Below, in pieces: positions 26,878 through 35,025 of a stretch of DNA of 64,000 nt (its first letter is position 1; each line of letters starts with the position of its first letter). Source of the stretch: Paractinoplanes lichenicola (GTDB lineage Bacteria > Actinomycetota > Actinomycetes > Mycobacteriales > Micromonosporaceae); assembly GCF_016785085.1 (NCBI RefSeq), contig NZ_JAENHO010000008.1, positions 496,001-560,000 of the forward strand. The letters are read 5' to 3'. The notes beneath the pieces were generated by a model. It saw nothing but the letters and a program-made list of their open reading frames with translations. It was not told the DNA's origin and ran no database searches. A program made the position numbers and the translations under genes.

Positions 26878-27185
26878 GGCTCGCAGACCTGTCCGCTCGC
26901 GCACGGCGCCGGCGGCGGCTTAGCGTCGCCGGTGAGCTGACTGACCCAGATGGCGACAAGAGCGACAATCAACAGCAACCCCAGCCCGTACGCCGTACGC
27001 CTCAACCACCGCCGCCGCCCACCCGTCGGATCAACAAACACCGGCGGCGGCCCGGCCTCACCCACCTTGAACAACTCGGTCTTCGCGTTCTCGGGCAGAG
27101 GCGCCTTCCCGACCGCGCGCCCCACCCGTGCTCGCCCCTTCGGCGGACGCCCCACAGGAGCCCGCCCGATGCTCGGTTCCTCAGG
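26874..27185 (-). CDS. Small single-pass membrane protein coupled to the deacetylase-GT gene
   Basis: About 103 residues. A basic, Pro/Gly/Arg-rich cytoplasmic part is followed by one transmembrane helix (WLRRTAYGLGLLLIVALVAI) and a short outer tail with two cysteines (APCASGQVCEP). The stop overlaps the next GTG, so its product may be a partner of the polysaccharide enzyme. The GTG at 27185 is chosen because the codons before it (to 27224) have low GC at third positions, unlike real genes here. No family recognised. Confidence 0.6.
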   Translation of the reverse strand, partial: PEEPSIGRAPVGRPPKGRARVGRAVGKAPLPENAKTELFKVGEAGPPPVFVDPTGGRRRWLRRTAYGLGLLLIVALVAIWVSQLTGDAKPPPAPCASGQVCEP

Positions 27186-27457
27186 CACACCATCGACGCT
27201 AGAAGATGCGTAAGCAATGCGCACTTCCGCGTAAAAGATACGTCAGTGTTTTAGAGATCAACCGGATTCAAGCAGCTGATCATCAGCCCGAAACAGCCGT
27301 TCGGCCCTTCCCGCGACACCAAGCCCCACCGGTACGTTTCCTAAGCCCACCCGGCGTTCCCTTGATCGCCGCCAACGACATGGCGACGAGGATTCCCACC
27401 GGCCCGACCAGGTTGCTGACCTCACGAGCCGGCGGCGAAGCTCTCCCAAGACGGCGA

Positions 27458-28021
27458 ATGACGTGCCGGGCGCTATTGATCGGCAACACCCGGACGCGAG
27501 CCTCAACCCGCTCAACCCGCCGACCAAAGATGTGGCCCGGCTGCACCGCGCTCTCGTGCAGCCGGGCACGGGCCTGTTCGCCGAGAAGAACGTCCGGCTG
27601 ATCACCGAACGCACCTCGGACGAAATGCTGGACGAACTCGACGTGTTCTTTTCCGACGCGCGAAAAGACGATCTTCTACTGCTCTGCTACAGCGGCCATG
27701 GCCTGCTCGACGAGCGCAACAATCTTTATCTCTGCGGACGGACGACGCGCTCCGACGTTGATCTGCGCGAGATCTTCGACTATGTCCGTGACACGTTGAC
27801 CGCCACGAGCAAGCAGATCCCGCACTGCCGCTTCGACGGCGACGCCTCGGTCAAGTTGGCCCGCTGCGCGGCCGCGCCGGCCCCACGGCAGCCCGAGCGG
27901 ACCAGCGAGCCCGCGTTCGTGCTGTCCGAATACGCGATCGTCCTGCGCGACGTGCACCTGTCGGAGCGGTTGGCGCCCGAGGTGGTGGAGATCTACCCAC
28001 CACACGCATCCTGGCCTGGAT
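27458..28021 (+). pseudogene. Decayed caspase-like (peptidase C14) gene
   Basis: The frame starts MTCRALLIGNT, the first strand of a caspase-like fold, then continues only in another frame as HPDASLNPLNPPTKDVARL, so there is a frameshift near 27,485. The catalytic His is intact (LLLCYSGHGLLDERNNLYLC). The segment that should hold the catalytic Cys is missing: the sequence jumps from GRTTRSDVDLREIF straight to the domain's closing part, IPHCRFDGDASVKLAR. The rest, to about 28,021, is not recognisable. The product cannot be an active protease. It lies upstream of, and on the same strand as, an intact relative beginning at 28544, and looks like a remnant of the same kind of locus. The 270 bases before it are lower in GC and show no gene. 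Confidence 0.75.
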
Positions 28022-28132
28022 CGCAGTCGGGCTCAGCTCGGCGGCAGCACTTTCGACCCTCCTCACGACCTTCACGTCCGCGTCGTGAGGTAATTGCCAC
28101 GGACGGGCGTGGCTGGCTGTGCGAAGGGCGCG

Positions 28133-28534
28133 TCAGGTGGGGTCTTCGGCGTCCAGGAGTTTTTGGACTGCCTCGTGGAGGGTGCGGTCGGAGATGGCGT
28201 CGCCCTGGATTTCGATCACCTCGGGGGTGCCGTTGGCGGAGTCGCGGGTGATTGTCAGGGTGCGGCGGCGGTCGCGGTGCAGCCACAAGTTGACGATGCG
28301 GACGAGGGCGCCGGCCGCCGCGGTGGAGCCGCCGATCGTCACGGCCAGGTCGGAGAGGGCGCCCTTGGTGCCGGTGGCCGCCGGGGCGGTCTCGGTGGTG
28401 GGCAGGCCGGCTTCGCGCAGGTCGCCGATCAGCTCCGCGGTGGCCAGTTGGAGGGGGTCGTCGCCGGGGGAGAGGCCCGGCAGGCCGGGGCGCAGGTGTA
28501 GGACCACCGGGCCAGAGTAGATCGTGTCGGCCAT
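28133..28534 (-). CDS. EACC1-like effector-associated protein
   Basis: A 133-residue protein. The order of elements (GDDPLQLATAELIGDLREAG, a Pro/Thr stretch, GALSDLAVTIGGSTAAAGAL, a basic LHRDRRRTLTI strand, and a final strand-helix) fits effector-associated constant component 1, a small family encoded beside NTPase-effector conflict proteins in actinobacteria. The middle helix is hydrophobic and may touch the membrane. The ATG lies 9 bases from the start of the divergent caspase-NB-ARC gene and has no ribosome site. An in-frame GTG 24 bases further in is an alternative. Assignment is by pattern recall and should be checked by profile search. Confidence 0.65.
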   Translation of the reverse strand: MADTIYSGPVVLHLRPGLPGLSPGDDPLQLATAELIGDLREAGLPTTETAPAATGTKGALSDLAVTIGGSTAAAGALVRIVNLWLHRDRRRTLTITRDSANGTPEVIEIQGDAISDRTLHEAVQKLLDAEDPT

Positions 28535-28543
28535 AGTGGACGC

Positions 28544-31500
28544 GTGTATCGTGCGCTGCTCGTATGCAACTCGGCCTATGGGTCCGACCCGGGGCTCGAC
28601 GACCTGCACGGCCCCCGCACCGACGGGCGGCTGCTGGCCGCGGCCCTGACCGACGAGCAGACCGGCATGTTCGAGCCGGCCCAGGTCAGCCTGCTCTATG
28701 ACGCCACCCGGCACGAGATCGCCGTGCAGGCCAACACGTTCTTCCACGAGGCCACGGCCGACGACGTGCTGCTGCTCTATTTCAGCGGGCACGGCCGCAG
28801 CCGCAACGGCAAGCTCTATCTTTGCGCCACCGACACCGTGGCCGGCCTGCTGCCCAGCACCGCGGTCTCGAACGAGACGCTTACCGACATCCTGGCCGAC
28901 TCGCTCGCCCGGACGATCGTGATCATCCTGGACTGCTGTCACGGCGGCGCCTTCAAGGGCGGGCCGGTCAACGTGGAGCAGCTGCTCTCGGGCAAGGGTC
29001 GCTTCGTGCTGACCGCCACCGGCGCGGCCCAGCTGGCCGACGACGCCGCCCAGGACGGGCAGCCCAGCCCTTTCACGCGGGCATTGGTCGAGGGGCTGCG
29101 CTCGGGCGCGACCGACGCCGACGGGGACGGGCAGGTCGACCTGGCCGACCTTTACAAGTTTTTGCAGCTCACCCTGCGGGGTGCCCCGGAGCCCCGGCAC
29201 CGGTTCGACGGCTACGGCTCGGTGCCGATCGCGCGGCGGGCGACGACCCCGGCTGCCGCCCCGCCGGCCCGGGACGACATCGTGGCGACTTCCCCGTCGG
29301 TGGGCGGCGGCGACGGCCGTGACTACCTCGACGGCACCACCGGGGCGACCGTGCTCGACGCGCGGCGCGTCTCCGAGTTCCGGGAGCGGATCCGGCCCGA
29401 CGTCGGGCGCCCGGCCGGGGGCAGCGCGACCGCCTTCCTGCAGTCCGCGCACCTCATGCGGGAGGGCCGGCTGACCCGGGCCGGGGCGCTGCTCTTCGGC
29501 GAGGACCCGATGGCGGTCATCCCGACGGCCACCGTCCAGTGCACGCAGTTCCACGGCGCCGGCCGGGATTCGCCGATGGACAAGCTCGTGCTGCAGGGCA
29601 CTGTTCCGGAGCAGATCGAGCACGCCCGTACGTTCGTGGCCGGTCTCGCCCGCCGCGGTGAGGCGCCCACGGCGGAGTCGGCGACGACCGAGCCGGTCTA
29701 CCGGTTCCCGATGGTCGCGGTGCGCGAGATCATCGCGAACGCCCTGGTGCACCGCGACTACGGGCACGCGCAGATGTGCGTGCACGTGCGTGTCTTCGCC
29801 GACCGCGTCGAGATCACCAGCCCGGGCGAGTGGAGCGGGGCCGACCTCCCCGACGGCGAACCGGTGCCGCTGGCCCGGCTGGCCGGCGAGTCGCGGCAGC
29901 GCAACTTCTGGCTCGCGCACGTGCTGACCTGGAACAGCCTGGTCGAGAGCGAGGGCGCGGGCATCCCGCGGGCCCTGGCCGACTGCCGCGCCCGGGGCGC
30001 AGCGGAGCCGGTTGTCCTGCGCTCCGGCGACGCCATCACGGTCACCATTTATCCGCACGCGGCGGCCACGGACGCCGGGCCGTCCGCGGACACTCAGATG
30101 ATCGACAACCTGCCGCCGCGCAGTGCCGTGTTCGAGGGGCGTGACCTGACCGAGATCGACGCGCTGTTCGCCGGCGGCGCGACGTCGGCGGTCGTCATCC
30201 GCGGTGACGGCGGCATCGGCAAGACCCAGCTGGCCGTGGAGTACGCCCAGGCCAACCGCGACCGTTACCGGGTGGCCTGGCTGATCTCGGCCGACACCCC
30301 GCAGAACGTCGGGCTCGGCCTGGCCGGGCTGGCCGCGCGGCTGCACCCGGTGGGCACGCTGGCCGACGCTCAGGCGTGGGCTCTCAACTGGTTGCAGAAC
30401 AGCGACGACTGGCTGCTGATACTCGACGGCGCCGAGGGCGCCGACCAGGCCATGAACCTGTTCGAGCAGGTCGCGGGCCGGGGGCGGGTGCTGCTGACGA
30501 CCCGGCGGCTGACGAGCCTGGCCCGGGATCGGCAGCTTGGCTTCGCCTCCCTGCATCTGAACGTGCTGGACCGCGCGGCCAGCGTCCGGGTCCTCACGCG
30601 GCTCACCGGACTGCCCGACGAGGACGGCGCTCACGCGCTCGCGGAGCGGCTGGGTGACCTGCCCCTCGCCCTGCACCAGGCGGCCGCGCTCATCAGCGAC
30701 AACGGCCTTAACCGGCTGACGGCCGCCCTGCCGAAACTTCCCGCGCCCGAGGACGTGGTGCGGGTCAGCGTGGACTCCGTGCGCCGGCAGTCGCCCCTCG
30801 CCGCCGAGATCCTGTCGATGCTTTCCTGGCTCGCCGCGGAGCCGTTGCCCGAGGACGTGCTGGCCCCGATCGCGGGCGAGGAGGCCGAACTGGACCGGGC
30901 GCTCGCCCTCCTCGCGTCGCACAGCTTGATCAGCCGCGACGCGAAAGTGGTGCGGTTGCATCGTCTGGTGCAGGAGGTGGCCCGGCCGGTGGCCGACGAT
31001 GCGGTTCCGGTTCTGGATTTCCTGTGGGACCGCGCCTCACCTCCGGCTTGGACGCCGGCCCGCCTGCTGCGCCGGGCGATCCCGGGTGACCCGGCCATCG
31101 GTGTGGCGGGCTGGGCCCGGTGGAATCAGCTGCTGCCGCACATCGATGCGCTGATCGGCAACATCGCGTCCCAGCCGGACGAGTTCGAGCTGCTCTTCGT
31201 CGTCGATCAGGCGGCCACCTACCGGCTGTTCCAGGGGCAGGCCGACATCGCGATCCGCGAGTTCGAGCGCGTGTACGCCATCCGGCAGCAGACGCTCGGC
31301 CGCGAGCACCCGGACACGCTGACCTCGCGGCACAACCTGGCCTCGGCCTACCAGACGGTGGGCCGGCTCGGTGAGGCCATCGAGCAGCAGCAGTCGGTGC
31401 TGGTCGACTACGTGCGGCTGCTCGGCGACGAACACCCGGACACGCTGGCCGCCCGCAACAACCTGGCCCGGGCCTACCGCCTGGCCGGCCGCACCGCCGA

Positions 31501-31854
31501 GGCGGTCGACCTGCACGAGCGGGTCGTGATCGCGTCGCGCCGGGGTCTCGGCGAGCAGGCCCCGGACACCCTCACCGCCCGGATCAACCTGGCCGCCGCC
31601 TATCGCGAGGCGGGCTGGGCGGGCGAGGCGATCGCCCACGCCGAGCGGGTGGCCGCCGACTGCCGCCACGTGCTCGGCGACGACCACCCGATCACGTTGA
31701 ACGCGCTGGCGGTGCTCGCCTCGGCCTATCGGGTCGCCGGCCGCCACGGCGAGTCGGCCTGCTGCGCCGCCTGCTGCCGACGCGTACCCGGGTGCTGGGG
31801 GAGGAGCACCCGGCCACTCGGGAGACCGCGCGGGAGCTGGCCGAGGCCGAGTGA
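28544..31854 (+). CDS. Caspase-GHKL ATPase-NB-ARC-TPR (NLR-like) conflict protein, frameshifted near the 3' end
   Basis: About 1,103 residues if the frameshift is repaired. Residues 1-235: caspase-like protease with YFSGHG (H83) and LDCCHGG (C132), the catalytic pair. Residues about 265-505: an AlbA_2/HATPase_c_4 regulator-type module (REIIANALVHRDYG with E395 and N399; ESEGAGIPRAL). Residues about 515-860: NB-ARC NTPase with Walker A GDGGIGKT (554-561), Walker B WLLILDGAE and GDLPLAL. From about 900: TPR repeats (GREHPDTLTSRHNLASAYQ and relatives). At 31757-31760 one base, probably a C of a CCC run, is missing: the frame ends in nonsense, while the next frame reads LLRRLLPTRTRVLGEEHPAT to a TGA at 31852. 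In the unshifted frame no stop occurs until 33355, inside the opposite gene. The GTG start seems leaderless. Confidence 0.85.
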
Positions 31855-31872
31855 CAAGAACCGCCGAGCGCG

Positions 31873-31900
31873 ACGCCGGGCCGCGAGGGCGGCCCGGCGT
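31873..31900. terminator. Perfect 12-bp hairpin between convergent genes
   Basis: Arms 31873-31884 (ACGCCGGGCCGC) and 31889-31900 pair perfectly around a GAGG loop, between the end of the caspase-NB-ARC gene and the end of the MFS gene. The position suggests a bidirectional terminator. There is no U-tract. Confidence 0.55.
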
Positions 31901-31915
31901 ACGGGGAAGCGGGTC

Positions 31916-33322
31916 TCAGGCTTGGTTGCGCCGGGGCAGGCCAAGGGCGACCAGGGCGCCCGCGGCGACGATGGCCGCGCCGACGACCACGGCCGGGCGG
32001 AGGCCGTCGACGAAGGACTGCAGGTTGGTGTAGCCGCCGTAGGAGCTGAAGATGGAGGCCAGGGCGGCCACTCCGGCGGCCACCCCCGCCTCGCGGATCG
32101 TGTTGTTGACGCCGGAAGCCACGCCTCGGTCCTGTTCGGTGACGCTGGCCAGCGCGACCGTGCTGATCGGGGCGAAGGTCAGGCCCATGCCGATGCCGGC
32201 CAGGAGGAAGGCCGTGACCAGGCTGCCGTAGGTGACGGTGGTGCTGGTGGCCAGGCCGATCCAGAGGATGCCGGCGGCCAGGAACAGCTGGCCGGTGAAG
32301 ATCAGGGTGCGTTGGCCGATGCGGTCGCCGAACAGGCCGGCCAGCGGGGCCACGATCATCGGGGCGGCCGTCCAGGGCAGGGTGCGCAGGCCGGCGTCGA
32401 GCGGGCTCAGGCCCTGCACCACCTGGAAGAACTGGGCCAGCAGGAAGACCGAGCCGAAGGCGCCGGCCGAGAAGGTCAGGGTCACGGTGTTGACCAGGCT
32501 GAAGCCGCGCGAGCGGAACAGGCGCAGGGGCAGCATCGGGGACTTGGTGCGCGACTGCCAGAAGACGAACGCGGCCAGCAGCGCGGCCCCGCCGATCAGC
32601 ATGGTGAGGATGCGGCCCGACGTCCAGCCGCGTTCGGGGCCGTCGACCACGCCCCAGATGACCAGCAGCATGCCGGCCGCGGAGAGCAGCAGGCCGAGGG
32701 GGTCGAGCTTGCGGGCGCCGCCGCGGGACTCGCCGAGCACGGTCAGGGCCAGCACGACGGCCACGACGCCGATGGGGACGTTCAGCCAGAAGATCCAGTG
32801 CCAGTCCAGGCCCTCGACGACCGCGCCGCCCACGACCGGGCCGACCGCCACGCCGAGGCCGCTGATGCCACCCCAGATCCCCACGGCCGCCGTACGGAGT
32901 CTGTCCGGCACCGCCTCGGCCAGCAGGGTCAGGGCCAGGGGAGCCACCGCGGCGCCGCCCAGGCCCTGCACCGCGCGGGCGGCGGTGAGCTGCCACGCCT
33001 CGGCCGACAGGGCCGCGGCCGCCGAGGCCAGCGTGAAGACGACCAGGCCGGCGATGAACATGCGGCGGCGGCCGAGGCGGTCGCCGAGCGCGGCCGCGGT
33101 GAGCAGGAACGCCGCGAACGGCAGCGTGTAGGCGTTGACGAACCACTGCAGGTCGGCCAGCGACGCGTTGAGGTCGGTGCGGATCACCGGCAGCGCCGTG
33201 CTCACGACCAGGTTGTCCAGCGTGACCATGAAGGTCGGGATGCCGACCGCGGCCAGCACGGCGGCGAGCGGGCGGCGGTTGCGGCGCGGCGGCGCGGCAG
33301 GTGCCTCGAGTACGGCGGTCAT
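31916..33322 (-). CDS. MFS drug exporter, DHA2 family
   Basis: A 468-residue membrane protein with about 14 hydrophobic helices. LDNLVVSTALPVI holds the acidic motif D1, ALGDRLGRRRMFIAG is motif A, and SGLGVAVGPVVGGAVV motif C of proton antiporters. The ATG at 33322 has GGGGAGA 5 bases upstream; a longer frame to 33343 has no ribosome site. It is transcribed away from a TetR regulator, with twin operators between. It most likely exports a toxic small molecule whose binding relieves TetR repression. Confidence 0.9.
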   Translation of the reverse strand: MTAVLEAPAAPPRRNRRPLAAVLAAVGIPTFMVTLDNLVVSTALPVIRTDLNASLADLQWFVNAYTLPFAAFLLTAAALGDRLGRRRMFIAGLVVFTLASAAAALSAEAWQLTAARAVQGLGGAAVAPLALTLLAEAVPDRLRTAAVGIWGGISGLGVAVGPVVGGAVVEGLDWHWIFWLNVPIGVVAVVLALTVLGESRGGARKLDPLGLLLSAAGMLLVIWGVVDGPERGWTSGRILTMLIGGAALLAAFVFWQSRTKSPMLPLRLFRSRGFSLVNTVTLTFSAGAFGSVFLLAQFFQVVQGLSPLDAGLRTLPWTAAPMIVAPLAGLFGDRIGQRTLIFTGQLFLAAGILWIGLATSTTVTYGSLVTAFLLAGIGMGLTFAPISTVALASVTEQDRGVASGVNNTIREAGVAAGVAALASIFSSYGGYTNLQSFVDGLRPAVVVGAAIVAAGALVALGLPRRNQA

Positions 33323-33347
33323 TGCATCTCCCCGGCGAGCCAAAGTT

Positions 33348-33395
33348 GTTATTGACTGATAACTACGGGAGGCACGTTAGTTATTGACTGATAAC
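33348..33395. promoter_or_regulatory. Twin 16-bp operators between the MFS and TetR genes
   Basis: GTTATTGACTGATAAC occurs identically at 33348-33363 and 33380-33395. Each copy has inverted ends (GTTAT/ATAAC). The copies are 32 bp apart, about three helical turns. The second ends directly before the TetR ATG at 33396. They are probably the sites through which the TetR protein controls both divergent genes. Confidence 0.75.
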
Positions 33396-33956
33396 ATGTC
33401 AACCGTGACCCGAACCCGCCTCACCGCCGAGGAACGCCAGGAGCAACTGATCGCGGCCGCCGTCCAGGCCTTCAGCGAGAACGGCTACGCCGGCACGACG
33501 ACCGATCAGGTGGCCCGGCTGGCCGGCGTCTCCCAGCCGTACGTGATCCGCCTGTTCCGCACGAAGCAGGAGCTCTTCCTCGCGGCCGTCCAGCACGCCG
33601 GCGCCCGCATCGAGGCCAAGTGGCGTGTGGCGGCCGAGCGCGAGCCCACGCTGGAGAGCCTCGGCAACGCGTACAAGGAACTGCTTCAGGAGCCGGAACT
33701 GACCAGCATGCTGCTGCACGGGTTCGCGGCGGCGGGGGATCCGGCGATCGGCGACCCGGTGCGCACGTGCTTCGGTGGCCTGTACGAGGTCGTCCGCGAG
33801 CTGACCGGGGCCACCGACGAGGAGGCGCGCGACTTCTTCGCCTTCGGCATGCTGCTGACCTGCCTGGGCGCGATGCGCGTGATCGGGCCGCACGCCGTGC
33901 CGCCGCAGCCGTGGGCGGCGGGCATGCTCGACACGTTCGAGAACCTGAAAGGCTAG
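33396..33956 (+). CDS. TetR-family regulator of the divergent MFS pump
   Basis: A 186-residue protein. The HTH is at residues about 12-58 (RQEQLIAAAVQAFSENGYAG, TTTDQVARLAGVSQPYVIRL, FRTKQELF). The remainder is the helical ligand and dimer domain. The ATG at 33396 directly follows operator copy 2; a start 12 bases earlier would run through the operator. The close fit of operator and start suggests a short or absent leader and strong autorepression. The stop overlaps that of folP2 by 4 bases. Confidence 0.88.
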   Translation: MSTVTRTRLTAEERQEQLIAAAVQAFSENGYAGTTTDQVARLAGVSQPYVIRLFRTKQELFLAAVQHAGARIEAKWRVAAEREPTLESLGNAYKELLQEPELTSMLLHGFAAAGDPAIGDPVRTCFGGLYEVVRELTGATDEEARDFFAFGMLLTCLGAMRVIGPHAVPPQPWAAGMLDTFENLKG

Positions 33957-34819
33957 ATGTTGTGCCGGGTGTAGGCGGGCTCCCGCCAGCCCAGCATCGC
34001 CTCGGTCATGCGGACGGCGTCGACCGTGGCCCGCACGTCGTGCACCCGCACGATCCGGGCGCCCCGCAGCACGCAGAAGACCACGGCCGCCAGCGTGCCG
34101 GCCAGGCGTTCGCGCTGCGGGGCGTCGAGCGTCTCGCCGATGAAGTCCTTGTTGCTCACGGCGGCCAGCAGCGGATAGCCGATCGCGGCGATCTCGTCGA
34201 GCCGCCGGGTCAGCTCCAGCGTGTGCAGCGTGTTCTTGTTGAGGTCGTGACCGGGGTCGATGATGATCTGATCGGGCCGCACGCCCCGGTCGAGGGCCAG
34301 CGCGACCCGGTCGCGCAGGAACTTCTGGACGTCGGCGGTGACGTCGTCGTAGCGCGGGCTGGGCCACAGCGTGCGCGGCGCGGCCAGGCTGTGGCAGAGC
34401 ACCAGCTGGGCGTCGGTGCCCGCGACGACGTCGGCCATCGCCGGGTCGCGCAGCCCCGACGTGTCGTTGACGACCCCCGCGCCCGCCTTGATCACCTCGG
34501 CCGCGACCTCGGGCCGGAAGGTGTCGACCGAGACCACGCAGCGTGACTTCGCGGCCTCGACCACGGGCAGCACCCGCTCGAGCTCCTCGGCCGCCGAGAC
34601 CTCGGGCCCGGGCGCGAACGGCACCCCGCCGACGTCGATCCAGTCGGCCCCGGCCGCGGCCGCGGCGTCGACCGCCGCGAGCGCCTTTTCGAGGGCGAAC
34701 GTGCTGCCCCGGTCGTGAAAGGAATCCGGCGTCCGGTTGACGATCGCCATCACCGCGACGCGCCGGGAGAAATCGAAGGGGCGGCCGCCGATGACCCGTG
34801 TTCCGGTCTTCTCACTCAC
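33953..34819 (-). CDS. Dihydropteroate synthase paralogue (FolP2-like)
   Basis: A 288-residue TIM-barrel protein of the pterin-binding family. MAIVNRTPDSFHDRG is the first pterin signature, ADWIDVGG the second, and VVNDTSGL and IIDPGHDLNKNT follow. The form RTPDSFxD and the altered LDPGxGFxK segment (here DPGHDLNKNT) resemble actinobacterial FolP2 rather than FolP1. In mycobacteria FolP2 is reported to lack synthase activity. No other folate gene is near, as expected for this paralogue. The GTG at 34819 is preferred to the first ATG (34867). Confidence 0.75.
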   Translation of the reverse strand: MSEKTGTRVIGGRPFDFSRRVAVMAIVNRTPDSFHDRGSTFALEKALAAVDAAAAAGADWIDVGGVPFAPGPEVSAAEELERVLPVVEAAKSRCVVSVDTFRPEVAAEVIKAGAGVVNDTSGLRDPAMADVVAGTDAQLVLCHSLAAPRTLWPSPRYDDVTADVQKFLRDRVALALDRGVRPDQIIIDPGHDLNKNTLHTLELTRRLDEIAAIGYPLLAAVSNKDFIGETLDAPQRERLAGTLAAVVFCVLRGARIVRVHDVRATVDAVRMTEAMLGWREPAYTRHNI

Positions 34820-34950
34820 GAGACGCGAGGATAACAGGCTGGTCGCGGCGGTTTTCGAGCGGTGCACAAAATAAATAGGGCCAATGCGAGTACCCGTTTA
34901 TGCGCGACTCATTCAACGCATTTTTTCCTTCATTGCGCCATGGAAATTAT

Positions 34951-34976
34951 GTATGGCCGAGGGGCCGCTCGGGTAC
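34951..34976 (+). promoter_or_regulatory. Possible stress-sigma promoter for the membrane-stress operon
   Basis: GTAT, a 16-base spacer and GGGTAC stand 50 bases before the start at 35026. The spacing and -10 half agree with SigB-group promoters (GTTT, 14-16 bases, GGGTA); the -35 half is one base off. The region is AT-rich compared with its surroundings. Confidence 0.3.
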
Positions 34977-35025
34977 CCGATTGTGCGAAGGCACAAAGCG
35001 AAAGATCCCCTGTGGAGGAGTCCCC

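Noticed and set aside
28535..30961. An 800-residue extension upstream of the EACC1-like start on the minus strand.
   Set aside because: Antisense to the caspase-NB-ARC gene, Arg/Gly/Val-rich, without domain features.
31855..33355. The plus-strand frame of the caspase-NB-ARC gene stays open to 33355, giving a 1,603-residue protein.
   Set aside because: After the frameshift the sequence is Ala/Gly/Arg/Gln-rich antisense of the MFS gene, with no homology features. The real stop is at 31852-31854 in the shifted frame.
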